DNA of 28,632 nucleotides, from the NCBI GenBank assembly GCA_000436755.1, contig FR887287.1, forward strand, positions 29,214 through 57,845, read 5' to 3'. Below, in pieces: positions 1 to 7,604 of this stretch (its first letter is position 1; the number at the start of each line of letters is the position of its first letter). The notes under the pieces were generated by a model. It saw only the letters and a list, made by a program, of their open reading frames with translations. It had not been told where the DNA came from and searched no databases. Source of the DNA: Clostridium sp. CAG:253. GTDB lineage: Bacteria; Bacillota; Clostridia; Lachnospirales; Lachnospiraceae. The position numbers and the translations under genes were made by a program.

Positions 1-57
1 CAAGTTAATATGTATGTTAGTGTGCAAGAAAGTGTGCAAGTTAATATGTAAGTTAGT
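1..57 (+). repeat. 36-bp-spaced direct repeat, probable tail of an upstream gene
   Basis: A 21-bp unit beginning CAAGTTAATATGTA occurs at 1-21 and again at 37-57 with one difference. GTGCAAG also recurs at 22-28 and 34-40. The 36-bp spacing is a whole number of codons. Frame 1 reads QVNMYVSVQESVQVNM and stops at TAA 49-51. Frame 2 is open further, to TGA 83-85, and would overlap the Fic start. Either could be the 3' end of a gene lying outside the window. The alternating V/Q pattern in frame 1 resembles the short repetitive tails of some DNA-binding or Fic-associated proteins, but that is only an impression. In copy 2 the TAT of copy 1 has become the TAA stop. Confidence 0.45.
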
Positions 58-77
58 ACACAAGCTGGAGGTGCAGT

Positions 78-1070
78 ATGGGTGATTATAATCCGCCATT
101 TACAATTACAAACAGTATGTTATCTTATGTAGCGGCTATTTCTGAGAAGATTGGACGCATTACAATTATAAGTGACATGGAAACAAAACCACATCTTAGA
201 AAAAATAATAGGATTAGGTCAATACATTCCTCCTTGAAAATCGAGGCAAATTCTCTTTCTGTTGAACAGGTCAGGGATGTTATAAACGGAAAACTTGTAC
301 TTGGAGAATTAAAGGAGATACAGGAAGTAAAAAATGCTTATGACGCATATGAAAGAATTTCAGAAATAAATCCATATAGTATTGCAGATTTAAAAAGATT
401 TCATGGAATTATGACAAAATATATTGTAGATGAATCAGGTGGATTTCGTCATGGGGAAGAAGGAGTATTTAACGGTGAGAAGTGTATATTTATGGCTCCA
501 CCGGCTCAACTTGTTCCACAGTTGATGATTCAGCTTTTTGATTGGATGAAAAGGGTTCAGGGAGAAATCCATCCATTGATATTGAGCAGTATATTCCACT
601 ATGAGTTTGTATTTATTCATCCATTTTCAGACGGCAATGGCAGAATGGCAAGATTGTGGCATACTGCTATACTATCAAAATGGAAAGCAATATTTGAATA
701 TATTCCTATTGAAAGTCAGATTGAAAAATTTCAGGACGATTATTATAATGCGATTGCAAAGTGCCATGTCGATGGCGAGTCTACTTTTTTTATTGAATTT
801 ATGTTATCTCAGATTGATAAGATATTAGATGAACTTTCAATACAGATTGATGATAATAGCGTGCAGATTTCAGGAAATGTAAAAAAACTGCTTGAAATAA
901 TGGATTATGATATTCCATATACAAGCAATAAACTGATGGAAAAACTTGGACTAAAATCAAAAGATGGTTTCCGTAGGAATTATCTTCATCCAGCAATGGA
1001 GTTAAATCTGGTGCAAATGACTATTCCTGATAAGCCTAGAAGCAGAAATCAGCGTTATGTAAAGGTCTGA
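78..1070 (+). CDS. Fic family protein (protein adenylyltransferase)
   Basis: A 330-residue Fic protein expected to transfer AMP, or another nucleotide, from NTP to a hydroxyl side chain of a target protein in the cytoplasm. The catalytic loop HPFSDGNGRMAR is at residues 181-192 and matches HxFx(D/E)GNGRxxR in full, so the enzyme looks active. An N-terminal inhibitory motif of the (S/T)xxxE type is visible at S52-E56 (SSLKIEAN), with Ala in place of the usual Gly/Asn after the Glu. It should therefore be a class II self-inhibited Fic. The C-terminal ~70 residues look like a winged helix, as in many stand-alone Fic regulators. The start is supported by GGAGGT at 67-72, 5 nt before the ATG. It converges with the MATE gene with 8 bp between the stops. 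The target is unknown. A toxin or self-regulatory role is possible, but no antitoxin partner is visible. Confidence 0.93.
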   Translation: MGDYNPPFTITNSMLSYVAAISEKIGRITIISDMETKPHLRKNNRIRSIHSSLKIEANSLSVEQVRDVINGKLVLGELKEIQEVKNAYDAYERISEINPYSIADLKRFHGIMTKYIVDESGGFRHGEEGVFNGEKCIFMAPPAQLVPQLMIQLFDWMKRVQGEIHPLILSSIFHYEFVFIHPFSDGNGRMARLWHTAILSKWKAIFEYIPIESQIEKFQDDYYNAIAKCHVDGESTFFIEFMLSQIDKILDELSIQIDDNSVQISGNVKKLLEIMDYDIPYTSNKLMEKLGLKSKDGFRRNYLHPAMELNLVQMTIPDKPRSRNQRYVKV

Positions 1071-1078
1071 AAGGGGTG

Positions 1079-2557
1079 TTATTTTGTTTCCTGATTGTAA
1101 TTAAAAAAAGATGATTCTTTCTCTTTTTTTGAAACAGTTGTTGATGGCGTTGACGGGAATTGCATATGCAATGTGTCTTGACTGGGAAAAAGGGGAGTAT
1201 CTTTCATCCTGTTAAGTTCAGGCAGCACAGTGATCAGCATAGTAATAAAACACATACTTCCGCCAATTACATTAGACACCGGTTCTGCCATAAATACACC
1301 GTTTGTTCCCATTTTGAAAGTGTGCGGCAGGATGTATGTAAGCGGTACAACAATAAACACTTTTCGTAAAAGTGAAAAGAAAATTGCCTGCGTTCGTTTG
1401 TTAAGTGATTTGAAAACGGTCTGTCCGATATATTGCAAATCCATGAAGATAAATGCAGTAAAATAAAGTTTTAATGCAGGTACAACATCTTTTATAAGTG
1501 TTGCATCTGAACTAAAGATTTTAATTAAATATTTTGGGGCGAGTATGATTACACTCCACATAATTCCGGTATAGATAAGTGCCATAACAGCCATGACTAT
1601 ACCGGCTTTTTTTACCCGCTCAGGGCGTCTTGCACCATAATTATAGCTGATAATAGGTGATGAACCTTCGGTTATGGCATAAATCGGAGTTTCAACCATT
1701 TGGCGGACACTTGAAACGATAGTCATAACGGAGACATACACGTCACCACCGGTGACATAGAGTACATTATTGCAGCAAATTGAAACGAGACTGTTCGTAA
1801 GCTGCATAATAAAACCTGACGTGCCAAGGGTTATGATATTTTTGGCAATGGAAAGGCAGGAATGAAGTTCAGTTTTTCTGAGCAGACGGACTTTCAGCTC
1901 TGCTTTTCGTCTCAGAAAATAAAAAACAAATGCTGCGGATAATATCTGAGATATTACGGTTGCAATAGCGGCACCGTTTACTCCGAGCCCTAACATAAAA
2001 ATAAAGAGCGGGTCAAGTATAATATTTGCAACTGCACCGATGACCACGGAGAACATACCTGTTGTAGAATAACCCTGTGCATTGATAAATGGATTCATAC
2101 CCGTTGAAATCATTGCAGGGAGAGTGCCAAGCAGATATATCATCATATAAGGTCTGGCATAAATAAGTGCATTTTTTGATGCTCCAAAAAGAATAAGAAG
2201 CGGTTTTGAAAAAATGAGACCGACTAACATCAGGAGTATTGAACTTGCACAAACCATTGAAAAAGATGTGTTTAAAATAGTATTGGCTTTATGGTTATCA
2301 TCCATCCCACGATTGATGGAAAAAAGCGGGGCACCGCCGCTTCCAAAAAGATTGCTGCATGCAGTAATTATCATTATAAGAGGAAAACACAGACCGACAG
2401 CACCAAGTGCAGCAGTTCCTATATTGGGAATACGACCAATATAAATACGGTCAACAATGTTGTAGAGCAGACTTAAAATTTGTGCAACAAGCATTGGGAG
2501 AGCTGCATTTAAAATATTTCCTGTTACAGTTCCGTTTTCAAAATTAATGCGTTTCAT
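1079..2557 (-). CDS. MATE family multidrug/cation efflux transporter
   Basis: A 492-residue integral membrane protein of the MATE (multi antimicrobial extrusion) superfamily. It exchanges Na+ or H+ for cationic drugs or metabolites across the cytoplasmic membrane. The sequence opens with the typical LPMLVAQILSLLYNIVDR segment (residues 20-37). About twelve hydrophobic segments follow, arranged as two homologous six-helix halves. It is most like the MepA/DinF-type Firmicute branch. The last ~40 residues are hydrophilic and rich in Ser/Thr/Lys, slightly longer than usual. A ribosome binding site (GAGG) lies about 8 nt upstream of the ATG. A minus-strand promoter with an extended -10 lies at 2611-2639. 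It is divergent from the oxidoreductase gene, with a perfect palindrome in the shared upstream region. The substrate cannot be read from sequence. Confidence 0.92.
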   Translation of the reverse strand: MKRINFENGTVTGNILNAALPMLVAQILSLLYNIVDRIYIGRIPNIGTAALGAVGLCFPLIMIITACSNLFGSGGAPLFSINRGMDDNHKANTILNTSFSMVCASSILLMLVGLIFSKPLLILFGASKNALIYARPYMMIYLLGTLPAMISTGMNPFINAQGYSTTGMFSVVIGAVANIILDPLFIFMLGLGVNGAAIATVISQILSAAFVFYFLRRKAELKVRLLRKTELHSCLSIAKNIITLGTSGFIMQLTNSLVSICCNNVLYVTGGDVYVSVMTIVSSVRQMVETPIYAITEGSSPIISYNYGARRPERVKKAGIVMAVMALIYTGIMWSVIILAPKYLIKIFSSDATLIKDVVPALKLYFTAFIFMDLQYIGQTVFKSLNKRTQAIFFSLLRKVFIVVPLTYILPHTFKMGTNGVFMAEPVSNVIGGSMCFITMLITVLPELNRMKDTPLFPSQDTLHMQFPSTPSTTVSKKEKESSFFNYNQETK

Positions 2558-2610
2558 AATTAGGCCTCGATTTCATAATAGAATATTATTTAATATTTTT
2601 ATTGAAATTA

Positions 2611-2639
2611 AGTATAGCATGAATTAAATTAAATGTAAC
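2611..2639 (-). promoter_or_regulatory. Predicted sigma-A promoter of the MATE gene
   Basis: On the minus strand GTTACA (2639-2634) is separated by 17 bp from TATACT (2616-2611), and TGC directly precedes the -10, forming an extended -10. Transcription would start near 2604, giving a leader of about 47 nt. Confidence 0.6.
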
Positions 2640-2654
2640 AATAAAATGATGTTG

Positions 2655-2675
2655 GGTTCAAAAGTATTTTGAACC
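2655..2675. promoter_or_regulatory. Perfect 9-bp inverted repeat, likely operator
   Basis: GGTTCAAAA-N3-TTTTGAACC is a perfect palindrome in the 165-bp region between the divergent MATE and Gfo/Idh genes. Its right half contains TTGAAC (2669-2674), which could be the -35 of the plus-strand gene with TTTAAT at 2693-2698 (18-bp spacer). A bound repressor would then block that promoter. It lies about 50 bp upstream of the MATE transcription start. No regulator gene is adjacent, so the protein that binds is unknown. Confidence 0.6.
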
Positions 2676-2722
2676 TTGCATCGTAAAATTTCTTTAATAT
2701 ACAATTAAGGAGGTCATTATTT

Positions 2723-3688
2723 ATGGAAAATATCAAATGGGCTGTATTAGGTACAGGAGTAATTGCAAATGAGATGGCACAGACCTTGGCGAAAAATGGC
2801 AGACGTATATATTCGGTTGCGAACAGAACTTATCAAAAGGCGGTTGATTTTGCAAAAAAATATAATATTGATAAGGTTTATGAGAATATGGATGATGTTT
2901 TTACGGATCCTGATGTGGATGTAATTTATATTACAACTCCGCACAACACGCATTTTGAATTTATGAAAAAGGCTGTAAATAATGGAAAACATGTACTTGC
3001 AGAAAAATCTATAACATTAAATAGCAGCGAATTAGAAAGTATAATTGATTTGGCAGAGCAAAAAGGGGTAGTTGTTGCAGAAGCCATGACAATATATCAC
3101 ATGCCTATCTATAAAAAGCTTAAAGAAATGCTGGATACGGGAGTACTTGGAAAAGTAAACATTATCACAATGAACTTTGGAAGTTATAAAGAGTATGATA
3201 TGAATAATCGCTTTTTCAATAGAGATTTAGCAGGCGGAGCGTTGCTTGATATTGGTGTGTATGCACTTTCATTTATACGCTGGTTTATGGAGTCGATGCC
3301 TCAAACAATGATGACTCAGACAAAAAATGCACCGACGGGTGTTGATGAGCAGGTAGGAATGCTGCTTAAGAATGACGAAGGGCAGATGGCATCTGTAATG
3401 TTGTCACTTCATTCAAAACAGCCAAAAAGAGGAATGATTTCGTGCGAGAAGGGTTACATTGAGATAATGGAATATCCGAGAGCATGGGAGGCTGATATAT
3501 ATTATGTTGAGTCTGACAAGACCGAGAAGATAACTGCAGGAAAGAATGAAGATGCTCTTGTATATGAACTTGAAGATATGGAGAGGGCAATAGGCGGTGA
3601 GCCGGAATGTATGCATCTTGATTATACATGGGACGTTATGGGGACTATGACAGATGCAAGGAATTTTAAATATCCGGAGGAAGAATAG
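2723..3688 (+). CDS. Gfo/Idh/MocA family NAD(P)-dependent oxidoreductase
   Basis: A 321-residue cytoplasmic oxidoreductase of the glucose-fructose oxidoreductase / inositol dehydrogenase family. The N-terminal Rossmann domain carries GTGVIA (10-15) for NAD(P) binding. The catalytic EKP-type motif appears as EKS (94-96), retaining Lys95. The family GGxLxDiGvY signature of the C-terminal domain is at about 171-180 (GGALLDIGVY). Length is typical for short family members, which act on sugars, sugar acids, dihydrodiols or inositols. The substrate is not predictable. RBS AAGGAGG lies 9-15 nt before the ATG. It is transcribed away from the MATE gene and may share the operator at 2655-2675. Loss of the proline in the EKP motif is seen in other members and does not imply inactivity. 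Confidence 0.92.
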   Translation: MENIKWAVLGTGVIANEMAQTLAKNGRRIYSVANRTYQKAVDFAKKYNIDKVYENMDDVFTDPDVDVIYITTPHNTHFEFMKKAVNNGKHVLAEKSITLNSSELESIIDLAEQKGVVVAEAMTIYHMPIYKKLKEMLDTGVLGKVNIITMNFGSYKEYDMNNRFFNRDLAGGALLDIGVYALSFIRWFMESMPQTMMTQTKNAPTGVDEQVGMLLKNDEGQMASVMLSLHSKQPKRGMISCEKGYIEIMEYPRAWEADIYYVESDKTEKITAGKNEDALVYELEDMERAIGGEPECMHLDYTWDVMGTMTDARNFKYPEEE

Positions 3689-3871
3689 AGTAACATAATA
3701 CTTTGTTTCGGCATTGCATAAGATATTGCAGGGGTTTGGAGAATGATTTTTAATATTATTAACGTCATGGAAGTGTTGTCCTACGATAACCGAGTCAACG
3801 AGACTGTATATCAATATCAAATATATGCAGGCTGAACTTCTAATATTGTACAGATTAAAAGTTATCAGTTA

Positions 3872-3901
3872 TTGACAAAAAAAACAAGAAAACAATATAA
3901 T
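3872..3901 (+). promoter_or_regulatory. Consensus sigma-A promoter for the cinA-like gene
   Basis: TTGACA (3872-3877), 18-bp A-rich spacer, TATAAT (3896-3901): both boxes are perfect. Transcription from about 3908 would leave only ~11 nt before the GTG at 3919, so the ATG at 3940 is the better start of the gene behind it. The 3689-3871 stretch before it holds no gene I can support. Confidence 0.8.
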
Positions 3902-3939
3902 CAAATTAAAAAATAATCGTGTCAGAAATGGGGGTTAAT

Positions 3940-4419
3940 ATGAAGCGGGTTCAGACTGACTGTATAATAAAGAAATTGATAAAAAGCGGAACTACGATTT
4001 CAACTATGGAAAGCTGCACATCAGGACTTATTGCATCAATGATAACTGACACTGAAGGTGCATCTGCAATATTTCCGGGAGGGTATGTGACGTACCTTAA
4101 TGAGACAAAGATATTTGTCGGTGTGGATGAGAATATAATAAAAAAATACGGAGTGTATTCAAACGAGTGTGCCAAAGCAATGGCACAAACAGTTAAAAAT
4201 AAATTGAACACTGATATAGCAATAGGGATTACAGGGACAACAGGAAACATTGACCCTAATAATGCTGACAGTGTTCAGGGGAAAGTTTATTTTTGTATTA
4301 TTGTGGGGCAGAAAATAAATTCTTTTGAATTTGATGCTGATGTTAAGGGCATGAGCAGACATGATATTAAACAGTTGTATGCGGACAAAGTATTTGAGAA
4401 ACTTGAAGAAAGTATATAG
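3940..4419 (+). CDS. Stand-alone CinA C-terminal domain protein (PncC-type NMN amidohydrolase)
   Basis: A 159-residue protein equivalent to the CinA C-terminal / PncC domain. That family deamidates nicotinamide mononucleotide to nicotinic acid mononucleotide in pyridine nucleotide salvage. The family nucleophile motif is visible as ESCTSG (24-29; usually ESCTGG), and the substrate-loop glycine motif as GITGTTG (96-102). Length matches one-domain PncC proteins; the N-terminal molybdopterin-binding-like domain of full CinA is absent. An upstream GTG in frame (3919) would add seven residues. I prefer ATG 3940 because a GGGGG-type RBS sits 5 nt upstream and the promoter at 3872-3901 would leave almost no leader for the GTG. 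The Gly-to-Ser change in the first motif is conservative. Activity is probable but not certain. Confidence 0.85.
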   Translation: MKRVQTDCIIKKLIKSGTTISTMESCTSGLIASMITDTEGASAIFPGGYVTYLNETKIFVGVDENIIKKYGVYSNECAKAMAQTVKNKLNTDIAIGITGTTGNIDPNNADSVQGKVYFCIIVGQKINSFEFDADVKGMSRHDIKQLYADKVFEKLEESI

Positions 4420-4469
4420 TATTTTGTGGCAGACTATTATTGGTTTAAAAAACAGAAAGTGGGGAAAAT

Positions 4470-4694
4470 ATGGATATTAGTATGAAATGGCTTGATATGC
4501 TTGGAAAGAGAATACGTATTTGTTTTGAAAACGCAACGCATCATGAAGAACTTCCACCGGCGAGAAGAACTGTTTTATGTGTATACGGAGCTGTAAGAGG
4601 TGTAGGAGGAATTGACAGCTGGGGAAGTGACGTGCAGGAAGACTGCCGCATCAATGCGGAAAAAGATATTGAGTATTCGTTTTATATAGGCTGA
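4470..4694 (+). pseudogene. Remnant of a beta-galactosidase (GH2 LacZ) C-terminus
   Basis: A 74-codon frame whose second half, [14 protein letters not shown] followed by an [10 protein letters not shown] ending, is the characteristic end of the LacZ small-chain domain (RGVGG-DSWG ... Y-SF-I) of family 2 glycoside hydrolases. The preceding [18 protein letters not shown] also fits the strand before that motif. All the catalytic parts of the ~1000-residue enzyme are missing, and no other lacZ sequence is seen upstream, where an intact cinA-like gene sits. It keeps an ATG and a GGGG-type RBS (4461-4464), so a short protein could still be made. I read it as a decayed gene fragment left by a deletion. 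It is followed by an MFS transporter that may once have belonged to the same sugar locus. Confidence 0.72.
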
Positions 4695-4782
4695 TGTAAT
4701 GAACTGATAGTAATATGATGTAAATGACGAAATAATGTTAAAAAATGGCGACATAATTAAATTATTATCCGGTAAAGTGTAA

Positions 4783-4788
4783 TATAAT
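4783..4788 (+). promoter_or_regulatory. Possible -10 box for the MFS gene
   Basis: TATAAT stands about 46 bp before the proposed ATG at 4834. No good -35 is found at 16-18 bp, so the promoter would be weak or activator dependent. Confidence 0.35.
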
Positions 4789-4833
4789 ACAAAAAACGAA
4801 AAGTAAGCATAGGAGAAAATGGAGGTATCAGGG

Positions 4834-6009
4834 ATGAAAGACAAGTATGGAAAAACTCTAATTGCATGTTATCTTGGATTTATTACACAGGCGATAGCAG
4901 CTAATTTTGCACCACTGTTGTTTTTGACTTTTAAAAGAACATATGGAATACCTATAAGTGAAATTGCATTTATATCAACGACATTCTTTTTTACACAGCT
5001 TTTGATAGATTTGTTTTGTGCAAAGTTTGTTGACAAAATCGGTTATAGAAAAAGTGTTGTTGCATCGGAGATATTTTCGGCAGCCGGGCTTATAGGTCTT
5101 GCAGTATTGCCGGAAATTCTGCCAAATGCGTATGCAGGAATTATAATAAGTGTTGTTGTTTATGCGATGGGAAGCGGACTTATAGAGGTACTTGTAAGTC
5201 CGATAGTAGAAGCGTGTCCATTTGAAAATAAAAGCAGTGTTATGAGTCTGCTTCATTCATTTTATTGCTGGGGGTCAGTTGGAGTTATACTTTTATCAAC
5301 GGTATTTTTTGCAGTATTCGGAATAGAAAATTGGCGTATACTTGCATGTATCTGGGCACTTGTTCCTCTTTATAATGTGTTTAATTTTATAAGCTGTCCG
5401 ATAGAGAGACTGACAGACGAAGGAGAGGGGCTTGGAATAAGAAATCTGTGCAGGCTTCCAATATTCTGGATTGCAATAGTTCTGATGATTTGTGCAGGTG
5501 CAAGTGAAATTTCAATGGCGCAGTGGGCATCTGCTTATGTAGAGTCAGCACTTGGTTTTCAAAAAAATGTCGGAGACATTATGGGACCGTGTCTGTTTGC
5601 TGTTGCTATGGGAATAAGCAGGCTGTTTTACGGAAAGTACGGAGAAAAAATAGATTTAATGAAATTTATGATAGGCTCAGGGGCACTGTGTCTAGTGTGT
5701 TATCTGCTTGCAGCACTTAGCGGCAGTCCGGTTTTAGGACTTGTCGGATGTGTTGTATGTGGATTTTCAGTAGGAATTATGTGGCCCGGAACAATAAGCA
5801 TAACATCAGCAAAGATAACATCAGGGGGAACAGCACTTTTTGCACTTCTTGCAATGGCAGGAGACATGGGTGGTTCTATAGGACCGGCAATAGTCGGATT
5901 TGTAACGCAAAATGCAGGAAATAATCTTAAAGCAGGTATGCTTGCGGGATGTGTATTTCCGATTGTTCTTATAATATCAGTATGTTTGCTGAAGGCTAAT
6001 AAAAGATGA
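4834..6009 (+). CDS. Major facilitator superfamily transporter
   Basis: A 391-residue polytopic membrane protein with about twelve hydrophobic segments. The MFS motif-A loop between helices 2 and 3 is seen as FVDKIGYRKSV (residues ~68-78), close to the classic G/D-x-x-D-R-x-G-R-R/K pattern. The second half contains MWPGTISITSAKI. Overall it resembles the Firmicute sugar/FHS-like MFS permeases, but the substrate cannot be inferred. An in-frame ATG lies at 4819; I choose 4834 because GGAGGT (4821-4826) is spaced 7 nt from it, whereas AGGAG lies only 3 nt before 4819. The gene follows a beta-galactosidase remnant and ends at a strong terminator, so it is a single-gene unit today. Confidence 0.9.
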   Translation: MKDKYGKTLIACYLGFITQAIAANFAPLLFLTFKRTYGIPISEIAFISTTFFFTQLLIDLFCAKFVDKIGYRKSVVASEIFSAAGLIGLAVLPEILPNAYAGIIISVVVYAMGSGLIEVLVSPIVEACPFENKSSVMSLLHSFYCWGSVGVILLSTVFFAVFGIENWRILACIWALVPLYNVFNFISCPIERLTDEGEGLGIRNLCRLPIFWIAIVLMICAGASEISMAQWASAYVESALGFQKNVGDIMGPCLFAVAMGISRLFYGKYGEKIDLMKFMIGSGALCLVCYLLAALSGSPVLGLVGCVVCGFSVGIMWPGTISITSAKITSGGTALFALLAMAGDMGGSIGPAIVGFVTQNAGNNLKAGMLAGCVFPIVLIISVCLLKANKR

Positions 6010-6019
6010 AAATATAGAG

Positions 6020-6051
6020 AGTACATCAGTTTGGAGACTGATGTACTTTTT
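6020..6051 (+). terminator. Intrinsic terminator after the MFS gene
   Basis: A perfect 11-bp stem AGTACATCAGT / ACTGATGTACT with a 6-nt loop (TTGGAG) is followed by five T. It starts 10 bp past the stop codon. Confidence 0.88.
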
Positions 6052-6143
6052 AGGTATGAGTTAAAAAAAGAAAAAATCAGTGATATATACTTAACGGTTT
6101 AGCCTTTCATCTCCTACATATATACAGTATATGAATACATGGC

Positions 6144-6160
6144 TATAGTTTTAAACTATG
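6144..6160. promoter_or_regulatory. MET-box-like palindrome
   Basis: TATAGTTTTAAACTATG matches TATAGTTT-N-AAACTATA, the MET-box recognised by the LysR-type methionine regulator MtaR/MetR described in Streptococcaceae, in all specified positions but the last. It stands in front of a methionine-synthase-like gene and overlaps the upstream edge of the predicted -35 (ATGACA, 6158-6163), a normal place for a LysR-type regulator. No S-box (SAM-I) riboswitch or T-box is recognisable in this leader. Confidence 0.6.
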
Positions 6161-6185
6161 ACAAACCTGTATATAAAGATATTAT
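6158..6185 (+). promoter_or_regulatory. Predicted promoter of the MetE-like gene
   Basis: ATGACA (6158-6163), 16-bp spacer, TATTAT (6180-6185). It adjoins the MET-box-like palindrome. Transcription would start near 6192, giving a leader of about 60 nt. Confidence 0.5.
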
Positions 6186-6253
6186 ACAAATAAAGCATTG
6201 GGATGATAGTATAACCTCAGAGAAAACGAAAAAATAAACAGGAGGTTATACAA

Positions 6254-7369
6254 ATGAGTACGTCAAAAACACCATTTAGATATGATTTTGTTGGAAGCTT
6301 TTTAAGACCGCAGAAATTAAAGGATGCAAAAGCTGATTTTGCGGCAGGAAAGATAACACAGGAAGAGCTTGATAAAATAACCGATGATTGCGTTCGTGAT
6401 ATAGTTGCAAAACAGAAAGCAGCGGGATTTCATGCAATTACAGATGGAGAATTCCGTAGAAAATTCTGGCATCTTGATTTTATGTGGGGATTTGATGGCG
6501 TTGCACATGAGAAAAAAGGTGGCGGAGTACAGTTTAATGGAGAAATGGCAGACCTTGAAGCGACTTATCTTGTAGGTAAGGTTAAGGCAAAAGCACATCC
6601 ATTTGTGGAGTATTTTAAATTCCTTAAACAGTTTGAAGATGATAATACTGTAGCAAAATATACCATTCCTGCACCTGCACAGATGTATCAGCAGATGATA
6701 GTTCCTCAGAATATAGAAAGAACAAGAAAGTTTTATGAGACTGATGATGAACTTATTCAGGATATAGGAACAGCATATCAGGAAGTTATCGGACAGTTTT
6801 ATGAAACGGGATGCCGCAATCTTCAGTTTGACGATTGTACATGGGGTGCTATTGTTGGGGATGCTGCAAAACAGAGATATAAATCTCTCGGGCTTGACAT
6901 TGAGGATGTAAAGGCACAGCTTTTGAAAGTAAATAATATTGCACTTGAGAAAAAGCCGGATGATATGACAATTACATCACATATCTGCAGAGGAAACTAT
7001 CATTCAACATTCTTTACAAGCGGACCATATGATTCAGTGGCAGATTATGTATTTGCACAGGAAAATGTGGATGCACTTCTTTTGGAATATGATGATGAGA
7101 GGTCAGGCGGCTTTGCACCTCTTGCAAAAGTTTCACCTGATAAGAAAGTTGTACTTGGACTTATCACAACTAAGAAACCTGAACTTGAAGATAAGGAAAC
7201 AGTAAAGGCAAGAATAAATCAGGCAGCAAAATATATTCCGCTCGATCGTTTATGTTTAAGTCCACAATGCGGATTTGCTTCTTGCGAGATTGGTAATAAA
7301 ATTACAGAAGAACAGCAGTGGGCAAAACTTGCACTTGTAAAAGAGATTGCTGACGAAGTTTGGAAATAA
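6254..7369 (+). CDS. Cobalamin-independent methionine synthase-like protein (MetE core domain, YxjG/YxjH type)
   Basis: A 371-residue protein equivalent to the C-terminal catalytic half of MetE, lacking the N-terminal half of the ~750-residue enzyme. Family members move a methyl group to homocysteine, or act on related thiols, using a zinc ion. The zinc ligands expected from MetE are visible as H243 and C245 (SHICRGN), E278 (LEYDDE) and C339 (LSPQCGF). The N-terminus FVGSFLRP and the DGEFRRKFW segment (~64-72) are typical of the YxjG/YxjH group. RBS AGGAGG lies 7 nt before the ATG. A MET-box-like palindrome and promoter lie upstream and a structured terminator downstream, so it is a single-gene methionine-responsive unit by inference. 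The methyl donor (folate or another compound) is unknown for this short form. Confidence 0.92.
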   Translation: MSTSKTPFRYDFVGSFLRPQKLKDAKADFAAGKITQEELDKITDDCVRDIVAKQKAAGFHAITDGEFRRKFWHLDFMWGFDGVAHEKKGGGVQFNGEMADLEATYLVGKVKAKAHPFVEYFKFLKQFEDDNTVAKYTIPAPAQMYQQMIVPQNIERTRKFYETDDELIQDIGTAYQEVIGQFYETGCRNLQFDDCTWGAIVGDAAKQRYKSLGLDIEDVKAQLLKVNNIALEKKPDDMTITSHICRGNYHSTFFTSGPYDSVADYVFAQENVDALLLEYDDERSGGFAPLAKVSPDKKVVLGLITTKKPELEDKETVKARINQAAKYIPLDRLCLSPQCGFASCEIGNKITEEQQWAKLALVKEIADEVWK

Positions 7370-7465
7370 AAAACAGTTTAATATTCACATATTTGTATTT
7401 TGGTATATTTTTATATTAAAGTTGAAAGCTAATAAAAAATAATTTAATATTTTTATAATAAAAAG

Positions 7466-7532
7466 ACAGAGACTTAAAAAGACTACAGTTCACACTATGA
7501 TGTGACCGGAAACTTTTAAGCCTCTGTTTTTT
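7466..7532 (+). terminator. Structured intrinsic terminator downstream of the MetE-like gene
   Basis: An outer stem pairs ACAGAG-A-CTTAAAA(A)G (7466-7481) with CTTTTAAGCCTCTGT (7513-7527), with one A-C mismatch. It is followed by a T-rich run and encloses a second small hairpin TCACA/TGTGA (7490-7505). The 7370-7465 stretch before it is AT-rich and empty. Confidence 0.7.
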
Positions 7533-7548
7533 GTCTTTAGATGCAGAG

Positions 7549-7577
7549 TAGAAAATGCACGTAAGCAATGTTATAAT
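7549..7577 (+). promoter_or_regulatory. Predicted promoter of the HD hydrolase gene
   Basis: TAGAAA (7549-7554), 17-bp spacer, TATAAT (7572-7577). The -10 is perfect and the -35 is 4/6. Confidence 0.5.
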
Positions 7578-7604
7578 AAAGAGAGTTTCAGGAGGGATAA
7601 ACAG

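Noticed and set aside
3413..3820. 135-residue minus-strand open frame overlapping the oxidoreductase gene
   Set aside because: It is antisense to a clear gene for most of its length, has no RBS or recognisable domain, and reads as low-complexity His/Ile-rich sequence.
6052..6253. SAM (S-box) or T-box leader before the MetE-like gene
   Set aside because: No matching conserved core, anti-terminator or terminator arrangement could be found; only the palindrome stands out.
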